DNA of 5,090 nt from a halophilic archaeon J07HX64 (lineage in GTDB: Archaea; Halobacteriota; Halobacteria; Halobacteriales; Haloarculaceae), in the NCBI GenBank assembly GCA_000416085.1, contig KE356579.1:1578511-1583600 (forward strand), read 5' to 3'. How positions within the stretch are numbered: the first letter of the stretch is position 1; each line of letters opens with the position of its first letter. Below are positions 1-5,071 of this stretch, in pieces. The position numbers were made by a program, and so were the translations under genes. Under the pieces are notes generated by a model. That model saw nothing but the letters and a program-made list of their open reading frames with translations. It did not search any database and had not been told where the DNA came from.

Positions 1-464
1 CGATGGTCGGCCCGGCCGACGACCACATCCCGGTCATCGACCTCAAGGAGGGACAGCGGCTGGAGGTAGAGGCCGACGCGGTGCTCGACGTGGGCCGGGA
101 ACACGCCAAACACCAGGGTGGTGTGGCGGTCGCGTACCGGCACCTCCAGCGCGTCGACGTGGTCGGCGACCGTGAGGAGTTCGCCGACGAGGAACCACAG
201 ATCCTCCGCGGCGTCATCGAGGAGGCGGAGGCAGAACACGCGGCGGGCGACGCCGAGAACGGGGACCTGGTCCCCGCGGAGGCCTTCGACAACGACCTCA
301 CCCGGCGGTACCCCGGCAAGGAGGTCGAGGCCCACGACGTGGACAACGCCTTCGTGTTCAGCGTCGAGACCGACGGTTCCTTCAGTGTCGACGAACTCGT
401 CGTCCGGGCTGTCGGCACGCTCGACGACCGGGCGGCCGAACTCAAGGAGGCAATCCAGCTGTGA
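1..464 (+). CDS. rpoD: DNA-directed RNA polymerase subunit D (Rpo3), 3' part; 5' end lies outside the window
   Basis: This is the C-terminal part of the archaeal counterpart of bacterial alpha and eukaryotic Rpb3. RpoD pairs with RpoL and nucleates assembly of RNA polymerase with RpoN and RpoP. The first full codon in frame is at base 3, and 153 codons are visible before the TGA at 462-464. The family is usually about 250 residues, so roughly 95 are missing upstream; the ATG at base 3 is internal. Visible residues 32-50 carry the conserved [19 protein letters not shown] stretch. Residues 115-146 ([11 protein letters not shown]..., then a helix) form the C-terminal strand-helix unit that dimerises with RpoL. 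There are no cysteines in the visible part, so this portion has no ligands for the 4Fe-4S cluster found in some archaeal D subunits. An acidic, Ala-rich stretch at visible residues 72-88 looks like a halophile-type loop. In haloarchaea rpoD normally ends the rps13-rps4-rps11-rpoD cluster, just upstream of this tRNA-Leu. The assignment is firm. Confidence 0.96.
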   Translation, partial: MVGPADDHIPVIDLKEGQRLEVEADAVLDVGREHAKHQGGVAVAYRHLQRVDVVGDREEFADEEPQILRGVIEEAEAEHAAGDAENGDLVPAEAFDNDLTRRYPGKEVEAHDVDNAFVFSVETDGSFSVDELVVRAVGTLDDRAAELKEAIQL

Positions 465-491
465 GCGCCTGTACCCCACGACCCCGGGCCA

Positions 492-534
492 GCCGTGTCG
501 TGACCCTGCCGGAGAGCGGCGGGGTCACGACGGC
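492..534 (+). terminator. Long inverted repeat after rpoD; possible terminator or processing stem
   Basis: Bases 498-511 pair with 517-530 to give a 14-bp stem with one T-G wobble (507:521) and a GAGAG loop at 512-516. Four more G-C pairs (492-495 with 531-534) extend it below a two-base bulge (TG at 496-497). It starts 27 bases after the rpoD stop and ends about 12 bases before the candidate tRNA promoter. No T-tract follows, so it is not a classical intrinsic terminator, and archaeal termination usually relies on T-runs. It may instead protect the 3' end of rpoD mRNA, act as a processing site, or be a protein-binding palindrome. The structure is read directly; its role is inferred. Confidence 0.4.
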
Positions 535-546
535 CGACGCCCGTTC

Positions 547-561
547 CGAAAGCGGTTTGTG
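547..561 (+). promoter_or_regulatory. Candidate BRE/TATA promoter for the tRNA-Leu and ribosomal-protein operon
   Basis: CGAAA at 547-551 resembles the purine-rich haloarchaeal BRE. TTTGTG at 556-561 is a weak TATA-like box. Placing the box at about -27 puts the start near 583-586, only a few bases before the mature tRNA 5' end at 588, which is the usual arrangement for a tRNA promoter. The TATA match is poor, so transcription could also read through from rpoD. Confidence 0.4.
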
Positions 562-587
562 GGGTCCGATGGTAGCGATAAATGCGC

Positions 588-672
588 GCAGGGATAGCCA
601 AGTCTGGTCAACGGCGCAGCGTTCAGGGCGCTGTCCCGTAGGGGTCCGCAGGTTCAAATCCTGCTCCCTGCA
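588..672 (+). tRNA. tRNA-Leu, anticodon CAG
   Basis: A class II tRNA folds completely. The acceptor stem is 588-594 (GCAGGGA) with 665-671 (TCCCTGC), with T8-A9 at 595-596. The D stem is 597-599 with 613-615, and the D-loop GG is at 606-607. The anticodon stem is 617-621 with 629-633, and its seven-base loop TTCAGGG puts anticodon CAG at 624-626. The long variable arm at 634-647 has a CCC/GGG stem with a GTA loop. The T stem is 648-652 with 660-664 and its loop is TTCAAAT. The discriminator is A672, and no CCA is encoded. There is no intron. It reads CUG, a favoured Leu codon in this high-GC DNA. It lies 18 bases before rpl18e and is almost certainly co-transcribed with it, so RNase P and tRNase Z must cut it out of the mRNA. 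Confidence 0.97.
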
Positions 673-678
673 GTTTTC

Positions 679-684
679 AGGAGG
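679..684 (+). promoter_or_regulatory. Shine-Dalgarno site of rpl18e
   Basis: AGGAGG lies 6 bases before the ATG at 691 and matches the archaeal 16S 3' end (CCUCCU). It is the strongest ribosome binding site in the window and fixes the rpl18e start. It begins 6 bases after the tRNA 3' end, so it survives tRNase Z cleavage in the 18-base leader. Confidence 0.85.
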
Positions 685-690
685 AGCGCT

Positions 691-1041
691 ATGAGTAAGA
701 CAAACCCACGACTAGAGGATCTCATCGCCGAGTTGAAATCGACAGCCCGGAGCGGCGGGAGCGACGTCTGGTACGATGTCGCCGACCGTCTGGAGGCACC
801 GCGGCGCACACACGCCGAGGTAAATCTGGGGCGCATCGAGCGCTATGCCCGGGCCGAAGAGACTGTCGTCGTTCCGGGCAAGGTGCTCGGTAGCGGCGTG
901 CTGACGAAGCAGGTTACCGTCGCGGCTGTCGATTTCTCCGGGACGGCACAGACAAAGGTCGACCAGGTCGGTGAGACCCTGTCACTAGAACAGCTACTCG
1001 AACAGAACCCCGAAGCGACGAACGTGCGGGTGATACAATGA
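691..1041 (+). CDS. rpl18e: 50S ribosomal protein L18e (eL18)
   Basis: This is a structural protein of the archaeal large subunit, related to eukaryotic eL18. The bacterial counterpart of the fold is L15. It binds 23S rRNA. The product has 116 residues, the usual length for haloarchaeal L18e. Recognisable stretches are [12 protein letters not shown] near the N-terminus (5-16), [11 protein letters not shown] (43-53) and VPGKVLGSG (61-69), followed by the [14 protein letters not shown] beta segment (73-86). The start is supported by AGGAGG 6 bases upstream. The gene is the first protein-coding gene after tRNA-Leu, and its stop overlaps the rpl13 start as ATGA at 1038-1041, so rpl13 translation is probably coupled to it. 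The product is less basic than bacterial equivalents, as expected of a salt-in halophile. Confidence 0.97.
   Translation: MSKTNPRLEDLIAELKSTARSGGSDVWYDVADRLEAPRRTHAEVNLGRIERYARAEETVVVPGKVLGSGVLTKQVTVAAVDFSGTAQTKVDQVGETLSLEQLLEQNPEATNVRVIQ
1029..1034 (+). promoter_or_regulatory. Shine-Dalgarno site of rpl13 inside the end of rpl18e
   Basis: GGTGAT matches the distal part of the full archaeal SD (GGAGGTGAT). It sits in register: the GGAGG-equivalent position would end 7 bases before the ATG at 1038. It lies within the last codons of rpl18e and supports the rpl13 start in the ATGA overlap. Confidence 0.55.
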
Positions 1042-1472
1042 GTTTCGCCGAGTTCGACGCCGACGTTGTCGTAGACGCACAGGACTGCATCCTCGGTCGG
1101 GTTGCCTCGCAGGTGGCCGAGCGCTCGCTCGATGGCGAGCGGATTGCGGTCGTCAACGCCGAGCACACAGTCATCACCGGTGACGAGGACCAACTCACCG
1201 AGAAGTTCAGGGAGCGGCGCGCACACGGCTCGGACCGCGGGCCGTACTACCCGAAGCGACCCGACCGCATCTTCAAGCGGTCGATCCGGGGTATGCTGCC
1301 GTACAAACGACCACGGGGTCGGAAGGCGCTCGAGAACGTTCGTGTCTACGTCGGCAACCCGTACGACGACACCGAACGGCTCGACGGAACCTCACTCGAC
1401 CGGCTCTCGAACATCCGCTTTGTGTCGCTGGGCGAAATCAGCGAATCACTCGGAGCAAACATCACATGGTAA
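1038..1472 (+). CDS. rpl13: 50S ribosomal protein L13 (uL13)
   Basis: This is a universal large-subunit protein that binds 23S rRNA and acts early in subunit assembly. The product has 144 residues, typical for haloarchaeal L13. Diagnostic stretches are [15 protein letters not shown] (13-27), with the LGR(V/L)AS motif of the family, the [11 protein letters not shown] strand (38-48), and [20 protein letters not shown] (75-94), the conserved RGMLP segment. The start is the ATG overlapping the rpl18e stop by 4 bases, with GGTGAT upstream. Its own stop (TAA 1470-1472) overlaps rps9 by 7 bases. L13 and S9 are adjacent and co-expressed in bacteria and archaea alike, which supports both calls. Confidence 0.97.
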   Translation: MSFAEFDADVVVDAQDCILGRVASQVAERSLDGERIAVVNAEHTVITGDEDQLTEKFRERRAHGSDRGPYYPKRPDRIFKRSIRGMLPYKRPRGRKALENVRVYVGNPYDDTERLDGTSLDRLSNIRFVSLGEISESLGANITW

Positions 1473-1864
1473 CAAACACATCAGGAAAGAAGAAGACGGC
1501 GATCGCACGCGCAACGGTCCGCGACGGGACCGGAAAGATACGGATCAACGCACAGCCGGTCGAGTTGGTCGAACCGGAGCTGTCCCGGTTGAAGATGCTG
1601 GAGCCGTTCCGGGTTGTCGACCGGAACGTCCGGGACGATGTCGATATCGATATCTCGGTGGAGGGCGGCGGGACAGTCGGACAGGCCGACGCGGTGCGGA
1701 CGGCAGTCGCCCGCGGACTCGTCGAGCACAGCAACGATGCGGAGTTGCGCGACGCCTACCGGGAGTTCGACAGGTCGCTGCTGGTGAACGACGTGCGCCA
1801 GCGCGAGTCGAAAAAGTGGGGCGGTCCCGGTGCCCGGGCCCGCTACCAGAAATCGTACAGGTGA
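1466..1864 (+). CDS. rps9: 30S ribosomal protein S9 (uS9)
   Basis: This is a universal small-subunit protein of the 30S head; its C-terminal tail reaches the P-site tRNA. The product has 132 residues, the normal length. It opens with [24 protein letters not shown] (5-28), the conserved K.AIARA.....G.G.I.IN pattern. It contains [19 protein letters not shown] (67-85) and ends in [13 protein letters not shown], the hallmark basic tail whose last Arg contacts tRNA. The ATG at 1466 lies inside the last codons of rpl13 (7-base overlap), with only a weak GGAG (1452-1455) upstream, so re-initiation is likely to matter. The TGA at 1862-1864 is part of the ribosome binding site for rpoN. Confidence 0.98.
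   Translation: MVTNTSGKKKTAIARATVRDGTGKIRINAQPVELVEPELSRLKMLEPFRVVDRNVRDDVDIDISVEGGGTVGQADAVRTAVARGLVEHSNDAELRDAYREFDRSLLVNDVRQRESKKWGGPGARARYQKSYR
1859..1864 (+). promoter_or_regulatory. Shine-Dalgarno site of rpoN, overlapping the rps9 stop codon
   Basis: AGGTGA is an exact part of the archaeal SD GGAGGTGAT and ends 7 bases before the ATG at 1872. It uses the rps9 TGA stop as its last three bases. It favours 1872 over the upstream in-frame ATG at 1830. Confidence 0.55.
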
Positions 1865-1871
1865 GCCACAG

Positions 1872-2072
1872 ATGATGGTACCAGTCCGTTGTTTCACGTG
1901 CGGGAAGGTGGTCGGCGAACACTGGGAGGAGTTCAAGCGACGCACAAAGGAGACCGACGACCCCGAGGACCCCGAGGCGGTGCTCGACGACCTGGGTGTC
2001 GACCGGCACTGCTGTCGGCGGATGCTCGTCTCACACAAGGACCTCGTCGACATCGTCGCCCCGTATCAATAA
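1872..2072 (+). CDS. rpoN: DNA-directed RNA polymerase subunit N (Rpo10)
   Basis: This is a small zinc-binding subunit of archaeal RNA polymerase, homologous to eukaryotic Rpb10, which all three nuclear polymerases share. It is not the bacterial sigma-54 of the same symbol. It sits in the D-L-N-P assembly platform. The product has 66 residues, the family's usual size. [11 protein letters not shown] (4-14) gives the CX2C pair (C7, C10), and RHCCRRML (45-52) gives the adjacent CC pair (C47, C48); together they form the atypical CX2C...CC zinc site. An in-frame ATG exists at 1830, but it would add 14 residues from inside rps9 that do not belong to the family. The ATG at 1872 follows AGGTGA; the next codon (1875) is also ATG and could be used instead. 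The stop TAA overlaps rpoK by one base (TAATG). Confidence 0.97.
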   Translation: MMVPVRCFTCGKVVGEHWEEFKRRTKETDDPEDPEAVLDDLGVDRHCCRRMLVSHKDLVDIVAPYQ

Positions 2073-2251
2073 TGGTCAAGACAGACAACCGGTACGAACG
2101 GGCCCGTATCATCGGTGCACGAGCACTGCAGGTAGCGTACGGTGCGCCGGTGCTCGTGGAGACAGAGCAGACCGAACCGATCCTCATCGCCGCCGAGGAG
2201 TACGACCAGGACGTGTTGCCGTTCACGGTACACCAGGGTGGGCATCAGTGA
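2072..2251 (+). CDS. rpoK: DNA-directed RNA polymerase subunit K (Rpo6)
   Basis: This is the archaeal homologue of eukaryotic Rpb6 and bacterial omega. It clamps the large catalytic subunit and helps assembly. The product has 59 residues, a normal length for haloarchaea, which lack the long acidic N-terminus of Rpb6. The signature [24 protein letters not shown] (7-30) corresponds to the Rpb6 'YERARILGTRALQ...NAPVLV' helix-turn, followed by [18 protein letters not shown] (36-53). The ATG shares one base with the rpoN stop, and no Shine-Dalgarno site is visible, so translation probably depends on coupling to rpoN. The TGA at 2249-2251 lies within the GTGA junction with eno. It was identified from the motif rather than from a long reading frame, because the same frame stays open upstream into rpoN. 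Confidence 0.97.
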   Translation: MVKTDNRYERARIIGARALQVAYGAPVLVETEQTEPILIAAEEYDQDVLPFTVHQGGHQ

Positions 2252-3477
2252 CACTGATCACGGATGTCGCGCTGCGGCGGGTGCTCGATTCCCGCGGTAA
2301 CCCGACCGTCGAGGCGGACATCCGGACCGAAAACGGCGGGTTCGGTCGTGCGCGTGCCCCATCGGGTGCGAGCACCGGCGCGTTCGAGGCTGTCGAGCGG
2401 CCCGCCCGGGAGGCGATCGCCGCGGCACGGGAACAGGCGGTTCCCCGCCTCGTCGGCGAGGTGTACGCCGGTGACCAGCGCTCGGTCGACGCCGCACTCC
2501 GGGCCGCCGACGGGACCGACGACCTCTCGACGATCGGTGCGAACAGCGCCGTCGCGCTCTCGATGGCGGCCGCACACGCTGCCGCAGACGTGCTCGGTGC
2601 ACCCCTGTTCCAGCACCTCGGCGGGACGTTCCGGGGCGACGGGTTCCCGGTTCCGCTGGGGAACGTCATCGGCGGCGGCGAACACGCCGCCGAGTCGACC
2701 GACATCCAGGAGTTCCTGGCGGCCCCCGTTGGCGCACCGTCCGTCGAGAAGGCGGTGTTCACCAACGCGGCGGTCCACGAGGCGGTGGGTGACCTGCTCG
2801 CCGACCGCGGTGTCGCCGCGGCAACGGGCGACGAGGGCGCGTGGGCACCCGCAATCGACGACAGTGAGGCTCTCTCCGTGCTCGCCGAGGCGGTCGAACT
2901 CGTCTCGGAGGATGTCGGCTTCGAGATACGGATCGGTCTCGACGTTGCCGCGGCGGAACTGTACGACGAGGGGGTCTACCGCTACAGCCACACGACGCGG
3001 GAGCTCGACGAGCAGATGGCGTACATCGCCGACCTGGTCGAGCGTCACAACCTCGTCTACGTCGAGGACCCGCTGACCGAGACGGAGTTCGAAGGGTTCG
3101 CGGAGCTGACCGAACAGGTCGGGGGTCACCCCTCTCCGAGGACCGGTGCCGGTGAGACGGGCACCCTTGTCTGCGGGGACGACCTGTTCGTGACGAATGT
3201 CGAGCGACTAACGAGAGGTATCGAACAGGGTGCGGCGAACAGCATCCTGGTCAAGCCAAACCAGATCGGAACGCTGACGGCCGCGTTCGACGCGACCGAG
3301 CGGGCCGTCGCGGCCGGGTACAGTCCGGTTATCTCCCACCGGAGCGGAGAGACCGAGGACACCACCATCGCCCACCTCGCTGTGGCGACCGACGCGCCGT
3401 TTATAAAAACGGGTACCGTCGGCGGCGAGCGAACGGCGAAACTGAACGAACTTATCAGAATCGAACACAACGCATGA
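2248..3477 (+). CDS. eno: Enolase (phosphopyruvate hydratase), GTG start
   Basis: It interconverts 2-phosphoglycerate and phosphoenolpyruvate with Mg2+ in cytosolic glycolysis and gluconeogenesis. The product has 409 residues. An N-terminal domain (DSRGNPTVE 14-22; PSGAST 38-43 with the mobile-loop Ser42) is followed by a TIM-like barrel. Catalytic positions are all present: E155 (IQEF), E196 (GDEGAWAP), Mg ligands D232 ([10 protein letters not shown]), E273 (VEDP) and D311 (CGDDLFVTN), catalytic K336 ([10 protein letters not shown]), H364-R365-S366 (SHRSGETED) and K387 (IKTG). E. coli equivalents are E168, E209, D246, E290, D317, K342, H370-S372 and K393. The spacing from E273 to D311 is 38 residues against 27 in E. 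coli, so there is an 11-residue insertion. I chose the GTG at 2248, in a GTGA overlap with rpoK, because homology begins at [17 protein letters not shown]. The upstream open frame covers rpoN and rpoK and is not enolase. The stop overlaps rps2 by four bases. Confidence 0.98.
   Translation: MTLITDVALRRVLDSRGNPTVEADIRTENGGFGRARAPSGASTGAFEAVERPAREAIAAAREQAVPRLVGEVYAGDQRSVDAALRAADGTDDLSTIGANSAVALSMAAAHAAADVLGAPLFQHLGGTFRGDGFPVPLGNVIGGGEHAAESTDIQEFLAAPVGAPSVEKAVFTNAAVHEAVGDLLADRGVAAATGDEGAWAPAIDDSEALSVLAEAVELVSEDVGFEIRIGLDVAAAELYDEGVYRYSHTTRELDEQMAYIADLVERHNLVYVEDPLTETEFEGFAELTEQVGGHPSPRTGAGETGTLVCGDDLFVTNVERLTRGIEQGAANSILVKPNQIGTLTAAFDATERAVAAGYSPVISHRSGETEDTTIAHLAVATDAPFIKTGTVGGERTAKLNELIRIEHNA
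3400..3408 (+). promoter_or_regulatory. Candidate internal promoter for rps2 within the 3' end of eno
   Basis: TTTATAAAA is a near-ideal archaeal TATA box spanning enolase codons 385-387 (TTT ATA AAA for Phe-Ile-Lys). A start about 27 bases beyond the box centre falls near 3431, giving rps2 a leader of about 43 bases. A purine-rich BRE is not obvious upstream (GCGCCG). The box lies in a short inverted repeat, CCGTTT-ATAA-AAACGG (3397-3412). Confidence 0.35.
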
Positions 3478-4301
3478 GCGGAAACGAAAACAACGGTCTC
3501 GACGCGTCCGACGACGACGCGGAGACCGAGACGACAGCAGGACAGTCCGCCGAGGCCGACCTGGCCGAGGCCGAACAGAGCACGGGCGACACCGAACCGG
3601 AGGGTCTCGACGCCGAGGCCGTCGACCTCGACCCGGCAGCGCCCGAGGACGACACCGAGTCGGAGGAGGAAACAGACGACAGCGGGCCGTCTCTCGACGA
3701 GGACGTGATGCCCGACGAGGAGGCCGACCTGCTCATCCCGGTCGAGGACTACCTCGGTGCGGGTGTTCACATCGGTACCCAGCAGAAGACACAGGATATG
3801 GGCCGGTTCATCCACCGCGTCCGTACCGACGGTCTGTACGTGCTGGACGTGTCGATGACCGACGAGCGCATCCGGACGGCGGCGAACTTCCTGGCAGGCT
3901 ACGACCCCGAGCAGATCCTGGTCGCCTCCTCGCGCCAGTACGGTCGGTTCCCGGCCGAGACGTTCGCCGACGCTGTCGGTGCGCGTGCCCGCACCGGCCG
4001 ATTCATCCCCGGCACACTCACCAACCCCACCTACGACGGCTACATCGAACCGGATGCTGTCGTGGTGACCGACCCGATCGGTGACTCACAGGCCGTCAAG
4101 GAGGCCATCACGGTCGGTATCCCGGTTATCGCGATGTGTGACTCGAACAATACCACGAGCAACGTCGACCTCGTGGTCCCCACCAACAACAAGGGCCGCA
4201 AGGCGCTGTCGGTGGTCTACTGGCTGCTCGCGAACGAGACGCTCGATCACCGCGGTGCTGACTCCTTCTACGCGCTCGAGGACTTCGAGAGCGAGCTGTG
4301 A
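3474..4301 (+). CDS. rps2: 30S ribosomal protein S2 (uS2) with long acidic N-terminal extension
   Basis: This is a universal small-subunit protein at the head-body junction, related to eukaryotic uS2 (laminin-receptor family). The product has 275 residues. The conserved domain starts near 88: [20 protein letters not shown] (87-106), [16 protein letters not shown] (111-126), [15 protein letters not shown] (148-162), [12 protein letters not shown] (174-185), the VVVTDP strand (196-201), and [37 protein letters not shown] (216-252). The first 80 residues have about 30 Asp/Glu, no Lys, Arg or His, and no aromatics, so this part is probably disordered. Acidic extensions on S2 are known in haloarchaea. 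I chose the ATG at 3474 because it overlaps the eno stop (ATGA) and the frame is continuous. An internal Met at residue 79 is possible but less likely. No Shine-Dalgarno site is visible. mvk (mevalonate kinase), which I would expect next in many haloarchaea, is absent. Confidence 0.97.
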   Translation: MSGNENNGLDASDDDAETETTAGQSAEADLAEAEQSTGDTEPEGLDAEAVDLDPAAPEDDTESEEETDDSGPSLDEDVMPDEEADLLIPVEDYLGAGVHIGTQQKTQDMGRFIHRVRTDGLYVLDVSMTDERIRTAANFLAGYDPEQILVASSRQYGRFPAETFADAVGARARTGRFIPGTLTNPTYDGYIEPDAVVVTDPIGDSQAVKEAITVGIPVIAMCDSNNTTSNVDLVVPTNNKGRKALSVVYWLLANETLDHRGADSFYALEDFESEL

Positions 4302-4358
4302 ACCCCGACCCGACCCGACACGGTAGTCGTTAGATACCGGAGACCGGATCTCCCGCTC

Positions 4359-4418
4359 GTGCCCGTAGGGCACACCAGACAGCGACGGTACTGTGCATAC
4401 TAAGAGCACTGGGCACAG
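4359..4418 (+). other. Pair of hairpins with a competing alternative pairing
   Basis: Hairpin A pairs GTGCCC (4359-4364) with GGGCAC (4368-4373) around a GTA loop. Hairpin B pairs CTGTGC (4391-4396) with GCACAG (4413-4418). GGGCACA occurs twice (4368-4374 and 4411-4417), so the first arm of A could instead pair with 4411-4416, which would break both A and B. The complementarity is read directly. Whether it ends rps2 transcripts or regulates anything is unknown. Confidence 0.35.
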
Positions 4419-4492
4419 CGCTCGGTGGCACTCGCGTCTTGACCACGCTATCGGTGCGGTCGTATCGGGCAGTCCAACCGGTGTGTGGTTAG

Positions 4493-4507
4493 TTCGAAGG
4501 GTTTATT
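4493..4507 (+). promoter_or_regulatory. BRE/TATA promoter of rpl10e
   Basis: TTCGAAG (4493-4499) is a good haloarchaeal BRE and TTTATT (4502-4507) a good TATA box. A start about 25-27 bases downstream falls near 4530-4533, leaving a leader of roughly ten bases or fewer before the ATG at 4541. No Shine-Dalgarno site is present, which fits a leaderless or nearly leaderless transcript as is common in haloarchaea. Confidence 0.75.
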
Positions 4508-4540
4508 GACGCTCTTGGCCATTTCCTGATACGAACACCA

Positions 4541-5071
4541 ATGTCAGAGAAGCCAGCCACGATGTACCGGGACCTCGACAAGCCCGCGTACACGCGTCGG
4601 GAGTACATAACGGGTATCCCGGGGTCGAAGGTCGCACAGAATATAATGGGTGACCGACACAAGGAACCGGAGGAGTATCCGGTACAGATATCACTGATGG
4701 TCGACGAGAGCGTCCAGATACGGCACGGTTCGCTGGAGTCCTCGCGGCTGTCGGCGAACCGTCACCTCATCAGAGAGCTCGGTGAGGGGAACTACCGGAT
4801 GATCCTCCGGAAGTTCCCACACCAGGTGATCCGGGAGAACAAACAGGCGACCGGGGCCGGTGCGGACCGTGTCTCCGACGGGATGCGCCAGTCGTTCGGA
4901 AAGATCGTCGGCACCGCCGCGCGCATCCACGCCGGCGAGCGTCTGTTCACCGCGTACTGTGAACTCGACCAGGCTGACGCCGTGAAGGAGGCCTACCGGC
5001 GAGCCTACAACAAGATCTCACCGCCCTGTACCGTCCGCGTCGAGCGTGGCGAGGAAGACCTCATCGCCTGA
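4541..5071 (+). CDS. rpl10e: 50S ribosomal protein L10e (uL16)
   Basis: This is the archaeal/eukaryotic L10e protein, counterpart of bacterial L16. It sits near the peptidyl transferase centre and the A-site tRNA, and it joins late in 60S/50S maturation. The product has 176 residues, the usual length for haloarchaea. Key stretches are [17 protein letters not shown] (15-31), [17 protein letters not shown] (59-75), [10 protein letters not shown] (92-101) before the loop that faces the catalytic centre, and the hallmark [15 protein letters not shown] (107-121). The ending [16 protein letters not shown] is typical. The start is the first ATG after a good BRE/TATA element, and no upstream in-frame start fits. 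It appears to be a separate transcription unit from the rps2 cluster, with 239 bases between. The remaining 19 bases of the window show no gene. Confidence 0.97.
   Translation: MSEKPATMYRDLDKPAYTRREYITGIPGSKVAQNIMGDRHKEPEEYPVQISLMVDESVQIRHGSLESSRLSANRHLIRELGEGNYRMILRKFPHQVIRENKQATGAGADRVSDGMRQSFGKIVGTAARIHAGERLFTAYCELDQADAVKEAYRRAYNKISPPCTVRVERGEEDLIA

Larger units (their letters stand above)
4302..4540 (+). other. Non-coding region between rps2 and rpl10e
   Basis: I see no convincing gene in these 239 bases: the frames that cross them are antisense to rps2 or rpl10e and lack family motifs. The region opens with three tandem copies of CCCGA (4304-4318) directly after the rps2 stop. It then has a small GGAGA/TCTCC hairpin (4339-4343 with 4349-4353), the stronger hairpins at 4359-4418, and the rpl10e promoter at 4493-4507. 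No T-rich archaeal terminator is evident for rps2. A small RNA cannot be excluded. Confidence 0.6.

Noticed and set aside
575..582. GCGATAAA as a TATA box
   Set aside because: A start 25-27 bases downstream would fall inside the mature tRNA, so it cannot serve the tRNA; CGAAA/TTTGTG further upstream fits better.
461..694. A 77-codon + strand frame covering the rpoD/tRNA spacer
   Set aside because: It runs through the hairpin, the promoter and the whole tRNA, so it cannot be a real protein gene.
1830..1871. An upstream in-frame ATG for rpoN
   Set aside because: It would add 14 residues encoded within rps9 that are not part of the RpoN family; the AGGTGA site supports 1872.
1102..1875. A 257-codon + strand frame across rpl13 and rps9
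   Set aside because: It is out of frame with two confidently identified ribosomal proteins and is strongly basic and low in complexity.
2264..3076. A 270-codon + strand frame inside eno
   Set aside because: The translation is Arg/Ser/Thr/Pro-rich, unlike acidic haloarchaeal proteins, and is the typical product of a shifted frame in GC-rich coding DNA.
2245..3129. A 294-codon open frame on the minus strand opposite eno
   Set aside because: It is antisense to a complete enolase with all catalytic motifs, its translation shows no recognisable domain, and long antisense frames are common in GC-rich haloarchaeal DNA.
3126..3815. A 229-codon minus strand frame across the eno/rps2 junction
   Set aside because: Its Val/Ser/Leu-rich translation mirrors the acidic S2 N-terminus read in reverse; no promoter or ribosome site was seen for it.
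4086..4409. A 107-codon minus strand frame starting in the rps2-rpl10e spacer
   Set aside because: Most of it is antisense to the conserved end of rps2, and it shows no family motif or upstream control element.
4639..4647. AATATAATG inside rpl10e as an internal promoter
   Set aside because: It lies in the conserved SKVAQNIMG coding stretch and no downstream gene begins nearby to use it.
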